DNA of 64,000 bases from an uncultured Dialister sp. (GTDB lineage Bacteria > Bacillota > Negativicutes > Veillonellales > Dialisteraceae): NCBI GenBank assembly GCA_900759415.1, contig CAAEVC010000155.1:91078-155077 (forward strand), in the 5' to 3' direction. The notes beneath the pieces are model-generated. The model was not told the origin of the DNA and ran no database searches. It saw only the letters and a program-made list of their open reading frames with translations. Of this stretch, positions 45,158-54,006 are shown piece by piece; within the stretch, counting starts at the first letter, position 1; every line of letters begins with the position of its first letter. Made by a program: the position numbers and the translations under genes.

Positions 45158-46048
45158 ATGAGACACATCTCTGTAATTGGAAGTTGTAATATGGACCTGA
45201 CTGTAGAAGCGGAAAGAAGACCATTGGCCGGCGAAACAGTTATGGGCAGGCAGCTGGTCGTATCTCCTGGCGGAAAAGGTGCCAATCAGGCAGTAGCCGC
45301 TTCCCGTTTGGGTGAAACGGTTTATATGATTGGCTGTGTTGGTGATGACGCATATGGTCAGATGATGCTGGATGCACTTAGAAAAAGTAAGGTCAATACA
45401 GACCATGTTTCTGTACTGAAGGGCGTTCACACCGGTACTGCACATATTACACTGGCAGAAGGGGATAACAGTATTATCGTTTTAAAGGGTGCCAATGATA
45501 AAGTGGACCGCAAAGTCGTTGATGAAGCTTTCGATATTATTGCTTCATCAGATTTGGTCCTGCTTCAGCATGAGATTCCTATGGAAACCATCGGTTATAT
45601 CATTGACCGCTGCCATGAAAAGCAGATTCCCGTTATGCTGAATCCAGCTCCATATATGGAGATTCCTAAAGATTGGATCGATAAAGTCACCTATATTACT
45701 CCTAATGAACATGAAGCAGCTCTTATGTTCCCGGGAATGACAAGAGAAGAAATCCTTAAGGCTTACAGTGGAAAGGTCATCATGACTGTAGGCAAAGAGG
45801 GTGTCATGTATGGTACAGATACAGAAGTGGTTCATGTAGAAGGGTTCCAGGTGCCTGTTGTTGATACGACCGGCGCAGGCGATACATTTAATGGTGCATT
45901 TGCTGCAGGAAGAGCTGAAGGGCTTTCTATTAAAGAATCCATTCGCTTTGCCAATGCGGCGGCTGCCCTTTCCGTTGGAAAGATTGGTGCTCAGGGTGGT
46001 ATGCCCTGGCGGGAAGAAGTAGAGGATATGCTGTCATGCAGAAAGTAG
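45158..46048 (+). CDS. rbsK: Ribokinase
   Basis: Phosphorylates ribose to ribose-5-phosphate, which can pass to PRPP synthetase (prs, elsewhere in this window). The protein of 296 residues is PfkB-type: SCNMDLTVEAERRP, the GGKGANQAVAASRLG sugar-binding motif, and the anion-hole/catalytic DTTGAGDTFNGAFAAG. ATG 45158 follows GTGGAGG. It overlaps rbsD by 13 bases. The order rbsK-D-A-C-B is that of Bacillus, but without rbsR. Confidence 0.95.
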   Translation: MRHISVIGSCNMDLTVEAERRPLAGETVMGRQLVVSPGGKGANQAVAASRLGETVYMIGCVGDDAYGQMMLDALRKSKVNTDHVSVLKGVHTGTAHITLAEGDNSIIVLKGANDKVDRKVVDEAFDIIASSDLVLLQHEIPMETIGYIIDRCHEKQIPVMLNPAPYMEIPKDWIDKVTYITPNEHEAALMFPGMTREEILKAYSGKVIMTVGKEGVMYGTDTEVVHVEGFQVPVVDTTGAGDTFNGAFAAGRAEGLSIKESIRFANAAAALSVGKIGAQGGMPWREEVEDMLSCRK

Positions 46049-46440
46049 GAATACTTAACAGTGATATTGCTAAAGTATTAGCAGATCTTGGTCATACAGA
46101 TAAAATCTGTGTAGGTGACTGCGGCCTGCCGGTACCATCAGGAGTAAAGAAGATAGATCTGGCCTTAAGACTGGGCGAGCCTCCTTTTATTGAAGTCATT
46201 AAGGAAATGGCAAAATACATGCAGATTGAAAAAATTTACATTGCTCCAGAAACCAGAGTACAGAACCCTGCTCAGTGGAAAGCACTTCAGGAAGTATTTC
46301 CAGAAGATAAGGTGGAATGGGTTCTGCTTAAGGATCATGAACAGTTAAAAGTCTGGGAAAAAGACTGTAAATGTGTTATTCGCACCGGTGAAATTACACC
46401 ATATTCTAATGTTATTTTGCAATCCGGTGTCATCTTCTAA
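46036..46440 (+). CDS. rbsD: D-ribose pyranase
   Basis: Small protein of 134 residues converting beta-pyranose to the furanose form used by RbsK. Family marks are GILNSDIAKVLADLGHTD (catalytic His), VGDCGLPVP, and the C-terminal IRTGEITPYSNVILQSGV. Its start lies within the end of rbsK, and rbsA follows after 18 bases. Confidence 0.95.
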   Translation: MQKVGILNSDIAKVLADLGHTDKICVGDCGLPVPSGVKKIDLALRLGEPPFIEVIKEMAKYMQIEKIYIAPETRVQNPAQWKALQEVFPEDKVEWVLLKDHEQLKVWEKDCKCVIRTGEITPYSNVILQSGVIF

Positions 46441-46458
46441 GAGAGGTATCTGAATTAC

Positions 46459-47940
46459 ATGGATATAAATATGATAGGAATTTGCAAATCCTTTGGCACC
46501 AACAAGGTGCTGGGGGGTGTAAATCTCCATATTCGCCCTGGCGAAGTTCATGCGCTTATGGGAGAAAATGGGGCAGGCAAATCCACCTTAATGAACATTC
46601 TGACCGGTATCCATAAGGCGGATGCAGGTACTATTATGGTTGACGGAAAGGAAATCACCTTTCACAATAATAAGGATGCAGAAGAACATGGCATAGCATT
46701 CATCCATCAGGAACTGAATATCTGGCCGAACCTTTCTGTACTGGAAAACCTTTTCTTAATGAATCAGCCTAAAACCAGATTGGGTTTCATTGATTTCAAG
46801 AAAATGCGCAAAATAGCAGAAGACAAATGTAAAGAAATTGGCATTGATCTTCCGCTCGATGAAATTGCTGGAAACTGCTCTGTCGGACAGCAGCAGATGA
46901 CAGAAATTACAAGAAGCCTTATGCTTGATGCAAAAACAGTTATTATGGATGAACCGACTGCTGCTCTTACAGAAAGAGAAACAGACCGACTCTTTGAAGT
47001 TATGAGAAAGCTGAAAGAACGGGGCGTTTCCATCATTTATATTTCTCACCGTATGGAAGAAGTATTTAATAACTGTGACACTATCACTGTCATGCGTGAT
47101 GGACAGACCATAAGCTCCCGGCCTACAGAAGAAACAAATATGGATCAGATCGTAGGCGATATGGTTGGACGCGTGATGGGGGAATATTATCCGGCCCGTA
47201 CCAATGTACCAGGAGATGAAATCTTCAGAGTAGAGCATTTTACTCAGACTGGAGTTTTCGAAGATATTTCCTTTAACCTTAGAAAAGGCGAAATACTGGG
47301 CGTAGCCGGTCTTATGGGTGCCGGCCGTACAGAAATCATGCGTGCCATTTTTGGCGTCGATCCTCATGAAAAAGGGCAGATGTTCTTTGAAGGCAAAGAA
47401 ATTCATATCAAAAATCCAAGAAATGCCATTAAAGCGGGATTTGGATTTATTACTGAAAACAGAAAAACAGAAGGGCTTATTCTTGATTTCTCCATTGAGA
47501 AAAATATTGCCCTGCCTAATGAAGAATCATTAGCCAAAAGCTATGTGATTAATGACAGTAAAGAATATGAATTTTCCAATACATTATCCAAAAGGCTGGG
47601 CGTCAAAGCACAGAGCATAGATCTGCCGGCCGGTGCACTTTCCGGCGGCAATCAGCAGAAGGTAGTCATTGCTAAATGGGTGGGCATGCAGCCCAAACTT
47701 CTGATTCTGGATGAACCGACAAGAGGTATCGATATTGGTGCCAAAAAAGATATTTATGATCTGATGAATGAACTGACAGCAAAGGGAGTCTCAATCATCA
47801 TGGTTTCTTCTGAACTCCCTGAAGTTATCGGCATGAGTGATCGTATCCTGGTCATTCACGAAGGTCGAGTAGCAGGAGTTGTAGAACATAAAGATGCTAC
47901 CCAAACACGCATTATGACACTGGCAACTGGAGGAAAGTAA
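46459..47940 (+). CDS. rbsA: Ribose ABC transporter ATP-binding protein (two NBDs)
   Basis: Tandem ATPase of 493 residues. The first NBD has Walker A GENGAGKSTLMN, signature CSVGQQQMTEI and Walker B VIMDEPTAALT. The second NBD has a degenerate Walker A (AGLMGAGRTEIM, Arg in place of Lys) with signature ALSGGNQQKVVIAKW and Walker B LILDEPTRGID. This asymmetric pair is normal for CUT2 sugar importers. It is four bases from rbsC. Confidence 0.95.
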   Translation: MDINMIGICKSFGTNKVLGGVNLHIRPGEVHALMGENGAGKSTLMNILTGIHKADAGTIMVDGKEITFHNNKDAEEHGIAFIHQELNIWPNLSVLENLFLMNQPKTRLGFIDFKKMRKIAEDKCKEIGIDLPLDEIAGNCSVGQQQMTEITRSLMLDAKTVIMDEPTAALTERETDRLFEVMRKLKERGVSIIYISHRMEEVFNNCDTITVMRDGQTISSRPTEETNMDQIVGDMVGRVMGEYYPARTNVPGDEIFRVEHFTQTGVFEDISFNLRKGEILGVAGLMGAGRTEIMRAIFGVDPHEKGQMFFEGKEIHIKNPRNAIKAGFGFITENRKTEGLILDFSIEKNIALPNEESLAKSYVINDSKEYEFSNTLSKRLGVKAQSIDLPAGALSGGNQQKVVIAKWVGMQPKLLILDEPTRGIDIGAKKDIYDLMNELTAKGVSIIMVSSELPEVIGMSDRILVIHEGRVAGVVEHKDATQTRIMTLATGGK

Positions 47941-47944
47941 CAGC

Positions 47945-48883
47945 ATGAATTCTGTAAAAATCAAAAGTGTAATTAGAGAAATGGGGCCGCTTATCGGTCT
48001 GATCCTTCTCTTCGTTATTATATCTATCTTAAATGACAGCTTTATTGACCCGTCCAATTTAAAAAATCTGGCCCGTCAGATTTCCATTAATGCACTGATT
48101 GCATTCGGCATGACATTTGTCATTCTGACCGGCGGCATTGATCTTTCTGTCGGCAGTATCCTGGCCCTGTCCAGTGCCCTTATGGCAAGCATGATTACAA
48201 AGGGAACCAATCCAGAAATGGCCATTGTCTTTTCCGCATTCATCGGCATCCTTTTAGGTGCTATCAATGGCATCATCGTTTCCTATGGTAAAGTGGCTCC
48301 ATTTATTGCGACATTGGCTACCATGACTATTTACCGTGGTGCCACTCTCGTTTATACCAATGGTAATCCTATTTCCGGACTTTCTGATGATCCATTCTTC
48401 ACTGCTTTTGGACAGGGATTCATCCTCGATATTCCGGTACCGGCTATCGTTATGCTGATTGCGTTCTGTGTTCTTCTTTTCATTCTAAAGAAAACACCAC
48501 TGGGCCGTCAGACCTATGCGGTAGGGGGAAATGAAAAGGTATCCTATATTTCCGGTATTAAAATCGATAGAATTAAAATTTTTGCTTATGCATTGACTGG
48601 TTGTCTTTGTGCCATTGCCGGTGCTATCTTAACAGCTCGTCTGAACAGTGCCCAGCCTACTGCAGGTATGGGATATGAATTGGACGCAATTGCTGCAGTC
48701 GTACTCGGCGGTACATCTCTTGCCGGTGGTAAGGGTCGTATTTCTGGTACTCTGATCGGTGCACTGATCATCGGTACCCTGAACAACGGCCTTAACATAT
48801 TAAATGTATCCAGTTTCTATCAGCAGGTTGTCAAAGGTGTAGTTATTCTGCTTGCCGTACTTATGGATCGCAAGAAAAATTAA
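47945..48883 (+). CDS. rbsC: Ribose ABC transporter permease
   Basis: Membrane permease of 312 residues with about eight to ten hydrophobic segments and the CUT2 motif AFGMTFVILTGGIDLSVGS. YAVGGNEKVSYISGI, then a C-terminal LGGTSLAGGKGRISGTLIGAL. It works with RbsA and the lipoprotein RbsB. Confidence 0.95.
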   Translation: MNSVKIKSVIREMGPLIGLILLFVIISILNDSFIDPSNLKNLARQISINALIAFGMTFVILTGGIDLSVGSILALSSALMASMITKGTNPEMAIVFSAFIGILLGAINGIIVSYGKVAPFIATLATMTIYRGATLVYTNGNPISGLSDDPFFTAFGQGFILDIPVPAIVMLIAFCVLLFILKKTPLGRQTYAVGGNEKVSYISGIKIDRIKIFAYALTGCLCAIAGAILTARLNSAQPTAGMGYELDAIAAVVLGGTSLAGGKGRISGTLIGALIIGTLNNGLNILNVSSFYQQVVKGVVILLAVLMDRKKN

Positions 48884-48895
48884 GGGGGAAAACAA

Positions 48896-49810
48896 GTGTT
48901 AAAGAAAATTGCATTGGCTGCTCTCATTGGTGCAGCTCTCATTTCCGTTTCTGGCTGTGGCTCTTCTGATAAGAAGGCTGCCGGCGATGCTGGTTCCAAG
49001 AAAGTTACTATTGGTTTCTCTGTTTCCACACAGAATAACCCGTTCTTTGTAACCATGGCTAACAGTGTTAAAGCAGCTGCTGATAAAGCAGGTGTTGATG
49101 TGAAGATTGTGGATGCACAGAATGATCCGGCTAAGCAGTCTAACGATATCGCTGATCTGCTGCAGGGCAATATCAGTGTACTTATCGTTAACCCGGTAGA
49201 CTCTGCTGCTGTCTCCAACTCTGTTCTGGCAGCTAATAAAGCAAAGATTCCGGTTATTACAATTGACCGCTCTTCTGATAAAGGTGAAGTAGCTGCGCAC
49301 ATCGCTTCCAACAATATTAAAGGCGGCGAAATGGCAGCTGAATATATTATTTCCAAACTGGGAGAAGGTACACCGGTTGCTGAACTGGAAGGTATTCCAG
49401 GTGCATCTGCTACCCGTGAAAGAGGCCAGGGCTTCCATAACATTGCAGACAAGAAACTGAAAGTTCTTGCAAAACAGAATGCGGACTTCGACCGTTCCAA
49501 GGGCCTGACTGTTGCTGAAAATATTCTTCAGGCTAATCCGGACGTTAAAGCTATCTTTGCACAGAATGATGAAATGGCATTGGGCGCAGTCAGCGCAGCC
49601 AAGGCAGCTAACAAACAGATCTTCATCATTGGCTTTGATGGCACTGATGATGGCATTAAAGCAGTTAATGATGGATCCATGGCAGCTACTATTGCTCAGC
49701 AGCCGGACAAGATGGGTGAAATCGGTGTAGAAACCGCACTCAAACTGGCAAAGGGTGAAAATGTAGAAAAGAACATTGCTGTTGACCTGAAACTGATTGA
49801 AAAGAAATAA
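48896..49810 (+). CDS. rbsB: Ribose-binding lipoprotein RbsB
   Basis: Periplasmic-binding-protein type 1 fold, 304 residues, starting at GTG 48896 after AAGGGGG. The lipoprotein signal ends in SVSGC near residue 20. The mature part begins VTIGFSVSTQNNPFF and has the ribose-contact stretches VNPVDSAAV, TIDRSS and IIGFDGTDDG. It is the last gene of the operon, and a strong terminator follows. Confidence 0.93.
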   Translation: MLKKIALAALIGAALISVSGCGSSDKKAAGDAGSKKVTIGFSVSTQNNPFFVTMANSVKAAADKAGVDVKIVDAQNDPAKQSNDIADLLQGNISVLIVNPVDSAAVSNSVLAANKAKIPVITIDRSSDKGEVAAHIASNNIKGGEMAAEYIISKLGEGTPVAELEGIPGASATRERGQGFHNIADKKLKVLAKQNADFDRSKGLTVAENILQANPDVKAIFAQNDEMALGAVSAAKAANKQIFIIGFDGTDDGIKAVNDGSMAATIAQQPDKMGEIGVETALKLAKGENVEKNIAVDLKLIEKK

Positions 49811-49841
49811 TAATAATAACTGATCTGTAATTGACAACCTG

Positions 49842-49880
49842 AAGGCGGTAATCATTATTTAATGGTTACCGCCTTTTACT
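49842..49880 (+). terminator. Terminator of the rbs operon
   Basis: 15-bp stem (49842-49856 with 49861-49875, one G-T pair), four-base loop, short T run. Confidence 0.85.
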
Positions 49881-49982
49881 GTTTATGTGGAGATATGTAA
49901 TGAAGACTTGAAAAGGCAGGAAATATAATATTTTTCTAGAAGGATCGATGGGTGGTTTTCATTGATAATGCATGAATTTCCA

Positions 49983-50011
49983 TTGACTAGATATCTAAGC
50001 AAATTTATAAT
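49983..50011 (+). promoter_or_regulatory. Promoter of murB
   Basis: TTGACT (49983-49988), 17-base spacer, TATAAT (50006-50011). One of the few consensus-type promoters in this window without a TG extension. Confidence 0.8.
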
Positions 50012-50047
50012 AATAGAAGTAACTTATTCAATAGAAAAGGGAAATAT

Positions 50048-50956
50048 ATGGATAATCAATATACAGAAATTTTTTCCAGTGTTCTTGATTATAAACAGAT
50101 TAAGATCGATGAACCAATGCGCCGGCATACCACTTTTGGAATTGGTGGTCCGGCAGACTGTTTTTTAACTCCAAAAACTGCTGAGGAACTTTGCGTTATT
50201 TTGAAACTGGCCTATAAACATCACCTTCCTGTATTTACTCTGGGTGGTGGTGCTAATCTTCTGGTCAGAGATAAAGGCATCAGGGGTGTAGTTATTTATA
50301 CAGGATGTCTTCATCAGATTGAACAGAAAGATAACTTCCTTAAAGTGTCAAGCGGTGTATCTACAGCTGAAGTGGCCCAGGCGGCCTGTATGAGAGGACT
50401 TTCCGGTATGGAATTTGCCAGTGGCATTCCAGGAACCATTGGCGGAGCCGCGTACATGAATGCCGGCGCTTATGGAGGAGAAATGTCCAATATCATTGAC
50501 TCGGCGACTACCTGTGATAAAGAAGGACATATCATCACTTACAGAAATAAAGATATTCAGTATTCTTACAGACATAGTCTCTTCATGGAAAATGGGGAAA
50601 CCATCTTAGATATTACTTTTGCTTTAAAAGAAGGGAACCAGAAGGACATAAGGGATCTGATGGATGATCTGAATCATAGAAGAAGAGTAAAGCAGCCTTT
50701 GGAAAAGAGAAGTGCAGGAAGCACCTTTAAACGTCCGGAAGGTCATTTCGTAGGACAGATGATTGAAGAGCTTGGACTTAAGGGATATGCAGTAGGGGAT
50801 GCGCAGGTCAGTCAGAAACATGCAGGTTTCCTGATCAATGAAGGGCATGCAAGTTGTGCAGATATGCTTCAGCTCATTCACCATATCCAGGAAAAAGTTA
50901 AAGAAAATTATGGGGTAGATCTTCATACGGAAGTTCAGATCGTAGGGGAAGAATAA
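50048..50956 (+). CDS. murB: UDP-N-acetylenolpyruvoylglucosamine reductase
   Basis: FAD enzyme reducing enolpyruvyl-UDP-GlcNAc to UDP-MurNAc. The protein of 302 residues is the short type II found in Gram-positive lineages. Motifs are RRHTTFGIGGPAD, LGGGANLLVRD, GIPGTIGGAAYMNAGAYGGE and KRSAGSTFKRPEGHF, with the catalytic serine in SAGSTFKRP. It is monocistronic between its own promoter and a hairpin terminator. Confidence 0.95.
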   Translation: MDNQYTEIFSSVLDYKQIKIDEPMRRHTTFGIGGPADCFLTPKTAEELCVILKLAYKHHLPVFTLGGGANLLVRDKGIRGVVIYTGCLHQIEQKDNFLKVSSGVSTAEVAQAACMRGLSGMEFASGIPGTIGGAAYMNAGAYGGEMSNIIDSATTCDKEGHIITYRNKDIQYSYRHSLFMENGETILDITFALKEGNQKDIRDLMDDLNHRRRVKQPLEKRSAGSTFKRPEGHFVGQMIEELGLKGYAVGDAQVSQKHAGFLINEGHASCADMLQLIHHIQEKVKENYGVDLHTEVQIVGEE

Positions 50957-50959
50957 TAG

Positions 50960-50986
50960 AAAGCAAGTGGAGTCACTTGCTTTTTC
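50960..50986 (+). terminator. Terminator after murB
   Basis: 10-bp perfect stem AAAGCAAGTG/CACTTGCTTT with a four-base loop and T tail. Confidence 0.9.
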
Positions 50987-51095
50987 TATACCTGCATGCT
51001 GCCTTAGATAGATTTCTCTGTATATGCAGTAGTAATAATGAGAAGTGTCATTCTCTTACAGGTGATGGAGTTTTTATAATAAAAGGAGCAAAGCT

Positions 51096-51932
51096 ATGGA
51101 AGTAATAGGATTTTATGGGCCGCCAGGTACAGGAAAAAGTGACAGAGCTCTGGTTATTGCTTATGAAAATCAGGCTTCCTGCATAATTGACGATGGCATT
51201 CTTATCTATCACAGCCGTATTGTAGCAGGGAAATCTGCAAAAAGGGAAGAAAGCAGATTGAAAGCGGTAAGGCGTGCTATATTCTGGGACAAAGAGCAAA
51301 AAGAGGAAGTCAGAGCAGCACTGAAAAGGATCAATCCGGAAAGAGTACTGATTCTTGGCACATCGGATCGAATGGTTAATACGATTGCAAAAGCACTTGA
51401 ACTTCCTGCGCCCTTTAAATATATCCGTATTGAAGATGTAGCGAAACCGGAAGATATTTTGAAAGCCAATGAAGCCAGGTACAAGGAAGGCAAGCATGTT
51501 ATTCCTGTTCCTACCATGGAATTGAAACCATATTTTAAGGGATATCTTGTGGATCCCCTCCGGTTCCTGAGAAACAGAAAGAAGAAATCCCGCCGGTTCA
51601 GCGAATGGGATGAACGGTCTGTCGTCCGCCCCGTATTCAGTTATTACGGAAAATTGACCTTTGCCGATAAAGTAATTGAAGATCTGGTTTATTATGCAGC
51701 AAAGAGTGTAAAGAAAATAAAAATCCGTCGTGTAAAAAGTAAAAAAAGTGAGAGTCAGGTGAATGGACTGATTCTTTATCTTGATGTGAATGTACGTACC
51801 GGTACACCGGAAGATATTAAAAAAGTAATTCATTTGATGCGGGATAAAGTACAGAAGGAAATTGAATATACAACAGGTATGTCAATTGAAACGATGAAAA
51901 TAAACGTTACTACCGGCGTGACGCAGGATTAA
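51096..51932 (+). CDS. P-loop NTPase fused to a C-terminal Asp23/Gls24-like domain, function unknown
   Basis: Protein of 278 residues. The first 160 form a nucleotide-binding unit beginning with Walker A GFYGPPGTGKSDRAL (residues 5-19), a possible acidic strand end at CIIDDG, and conserved-looking RVLILGTSDRMV. After a basic linker (RNRKKKSRRFSEW, about 180) the C-terminal 90 residues resemble Asp23/Gls24: KLTFADKVIEDLVYYAAKSV, ILYLDVNVRTG, VIHLMRDKVQKEIEYTTGMS and a final KINVTTGV. Asp23 proteins are linked to envelope stress and membrane anchoring; an ATPase joined to one has no role I can name. AAAGGAG precedes the ATG. trpF follows after 13 bases, so the two are co-transcribed. Confidence 0.75.
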   Translation: MEVIGFYGPPGTGKSDRALVIAYENQASCIIDDGILIYHSRIVAGKSAKREESRLKAVRRAIFWDKEQKEEVRAALKRINPERVLILGTSDRMVNTIAKALELPAPFKYIRIEDVAKPEDILKANEARYKEGKHVIPVPTMELKPYFKGYLVDPLRFLRNRKKKSRRFSEWDERSVVRPVFSYYGKLTFADKVIEDLVYYAAKSVKKIKIRRVKSKKSESQVNGLILYLDVNVRTGTPEDIKKVIHLMRDKVQKEIEYTTGMSIETMKINVTTGVTQD

Positions 51933-51945
51933 GAGTGGATATGCT

Positions 51946-52578
51946 ATGAAGACTGAAATTAAAATCTGTGGAATCACTTATCCAGAGGAAGCCTCCTATA
52001 TCCATTATCCAGAAGTTTCCTTCATGGGAATGGTACTTTTTGTTCCCAGAAGCAGGCGGAATGTGACTCTGGAAAAGGCGAAAGAGATTATGGCATATGC
52101 GCCGGAAAAGGTAAAGAAAGTGGCAGTAACAGTATCTCCTGATCTGGAACAGATAAGACAGATAGAAAATGCAGGCTTTGATTACGTGCAGGTTCATGGT
52201 GAATTAAAAGAAGAAGTACTGCAGCAGATTACCATACCAATTATTCGTGCTGTTAATATGGATGGCAGTATGATGACCATCGAAAGAAGTGGGAAGATAT
52301 CATATTATCTGTTTGATGCTGCTGCACCAGGGAGTGGCAGGCCTTTTGAATGGGATATGCTGAGTAAATTTCAAAGAGGGAATATTCCCTGGGCACTGGC
52401 TGGCGGATTGAATGAGCATAATGTATTGGACGCCATTCTTACTGTGCATCCTCAGATGGTTGATGTATCTTCTGGTGTTGAGCATGATCATGCAGGAGGA
52501 AAAGATCCTGAGAAGATCAGAAATTTTATACAGGCCGTAGAAAAAGCAGATCTTATGGTCAACAAAAAACATGGGTAA
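51946..52578 (+). CDS. trpF: Phosphoribosylanthranilate isomerase (orphan)
   Basis: TIM-barrel enzyme of the tryptophan pathway, 210 residues. The catalytic Cys is in KICGIT and the general acid Asp in FDAAAPGSGRPFEW; VQVHGE, ALAGGLNEHNV and VDVSSGVEH complete the pattern. No other trp gene is nearby. It lies 13 bases after the P-loop/Asp23-like gene and ends inside a bidirectional terminator. A relaxed or different isomerase role is conceivable given the context, but the catalytic residues are present. Confidence 0.85.
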   Translation: MKTEIKICGITYPEEASYIHYPEVSFMGMVLFVPRSRRNVTLEKAKEIMAYAPEKVKKVAVTVSPDLEQIRQIENAGFDYVQVHGELKEEVLQQITIPIIRAVNMDGSMMTIERSGKISYYLFDAAAPGSGRPFEWDMLSKFQRGNIPWALAGGLNEHNVLDAILTVHPQMVDVSSGVEHDHAGGKDPEKIRNFIQAVEKADLMVNKKHG

Positions 52579-52602
52579 GAATATATCTCACCCATGTTTT
52601 TT
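52564..52602. terminator. Bidirectional terminator overlapping the trpF stop
   Basis: Perfect 13-bp stem (52564-52576 with 52590-52602) flanked by A and T tracts. It serves trpF and the convergent thioesterase gene. Confidence 0.85.
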
Positions 52603-52633
52603 GATCCTGTCCGGCATCAGGAATGAAGTCTCC

Positions 52634-53101
52634 TTAACCCTCCCAGTATCTTGGGATCTCAGGAAATGTTTTCATAACCATCATGGTTGCCAGAATATTG
52701 GCCATCAGATGATTTTTCTCATCGTACATATCAGCGGCAATAATAATGGTTGTATGCCCATTATGAGTGATATGGCTTTTTACGCGAATTGTTTCTCCTG
52801 GTTCAGCAGTCCGGATAAAATTCATGGTCATGGCTACTGTAACTACGGAAGCTCCCACTGATGCACTGGTAACACCGGTTACCGAATCCGCAAGGGCAAC
52901 AAGGACACCGCCATGAAGTCTTCCTGTATGGTTATTGTGCTTGGAAGGATCTGTCTTCAGGCTGACAGTGACACTGCCACAATGAATTTCGTCAATATTA
53001 ATATGAAAATAATCATGCATGAACGGGTTCTTATCATAGATCTCCCGTATATGCTTTCTGATTTCTTCAGCTTGAGTAATTTTTTTGATTTCTTCCGCCA
53101 T
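52634..53101 (-). CDS. PaaI-family hotdog thioesterase
   Basis: Protein of 155 residues with the single hotdog fold. The signature NNHTGRLHGGVLVALADSV holds the helix start and the catalytic region, followed by VAMTMNFIRTAEPGETI. It is expected to hydrolyse acyl-CoA thioesters (aromatic or medium chain); substrate unknown. GAGG precedes the ATG, and a TATAAT lies about 40 bases upstream on the minus strand (53142-53147). It is a single-gene transcript between pyrF and trpF. Confidence 0.82.
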   Translation of the reverse strand: MAEEIKKITQAEEIRKHIREIYDKNPFMHDYFHINIDEIHCGSVTVSLKTDPSKHNNHTGRLHGGVLVALADSVTGVTSASVGASVVTVAMTMNFIRTAEPGETIRVKSHITHNGHTTIIIAADMYDEKNHLMANILATMMVMKTFPEIPRYWEG

Positions 53102-53223
53102 TATAGTATTCCTCTTGATAGTAAAAGAACGATATAGTCTTATTATACATTAAATGGATGTAATAAAGGGGATAGAATTCACTGGAATATATAAAATTTT
53201 TACGTGTCAGCAGTTGACTGAGA

Positions 53224-53232
53224 TGGTATAAT
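53224..53232 (+). promoter_or_regulatory. Extended -10 promoter of pyrF-pyrE
   Basis: TGGTATAAT. A TTGACT occurs only seven bases upstream of the hexamer (53214-53219), too close to be a normal -35. Confidence 0.55.
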
Positions 53233-53265
53233 ATTTCAGATGTATGTATGGAAAGGAGCGCTTGA

Positions 53266-54006
53266 ATGGACGATAGAGAAGAAATCTATACTGCAGATGA
53301 CAGGTTAATTGTAGCATTGGATGTAGATTCATTCGACAAAATGAAGATCCTGGTGGATGAACTGGGAAATCTGGTCACCTACTACAAAGTGGGAATGGAA
53401 TTATACTACAGTGCTGGAAGCGAAGCAATTCGTTACCTGAAGGAACATAACAAGAAAGTGTTCCTTGATTTGAAACTCCATGATATTCCCAATACAGTAG
53501 GACATAGTGTGGCCTCTGTAACCCGGCTTGGAGTGAATCTCATTACAGTACATGCAGGGGGCGGCAGAGCAATGATGCAGGCAGCTGCCCGTTATGCAAA
53601 GATAACAGCTGATGAGTTGGGCGTTGAAAGACCTAAAATATTGGCGGTAACAGTATTGACAAGCTTTGATGATCAGGGCTGGCAGGAAATCGGAGGACAT
53701 CTCCCAATTCAGGACCATGTACTTGAACTGGCTGAACTTGCAAGGGAATCCGGTGTTGATGGCGTCGTTGCATCTCCAAAGGAAGCTTCTTTTATCCGCC
53801 AGAAAGCAGGAAATGACTTCCTGATAGTTACACCTGGTATTCGTCCTGCATTTGCGCAGACTGATGATCAGAAGCGTATTGCAACACCATCGACTGCATT
53901 TAAAGATGGTGCTTCTATGTTAGTTATTGGTCGTCCTATTACTCAGGCAGTGGATCCATGTGCAGCTACCCGCTTGATTTTAAAAGAAATTAAGGAGAAT
54001 GTATGA
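53266..54006 (+). CDS. pyrF: Orotidine-5'-phosphate decarboxylase
   Basis: Last step of UMP synthesis. The protein of 246 residues has the catalytic Lys/Asp array in VFLDLKLHDIPNTV, LIVALDVDS at the start and the phosphate site TPGIRP with the C-terminal VIGRPIT. GGAAAGGAG precedes the ATG. The stop overlaps the pyrE start by four bases, so PyrF and PyrE are coupled. No pyrR-type attenuator was seen in the short leader. Confidence 0.95.
   Translation: MDDREEIYTADDRLIVALDVDSFDKMKILVDELGNLVTYYKVGMELYYSAGSEAIRYLKEHNKKVFLDLKLHDIPNTVGHSVASVTRLGVNLITVHAGGGRAMMQAAARYAKITADELGVERPKILAVTVLTSFDDQGWQEIGGHLPIQDHVLELAELARESGVDGVVASPKEASFIRQKAGNDFLIVTPGIRPAFAQTDDQKRIATPSTAFKDGASMLVIGRPITQAVDPCAATRLILKEIKENV

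Noticed and set aside
52571..52861. 96-codon plus-strand frame opposite the thioesterase gene
   Set aside because: Overlaps the trpF terminator and is antisense to a clear hotdog domain gene.
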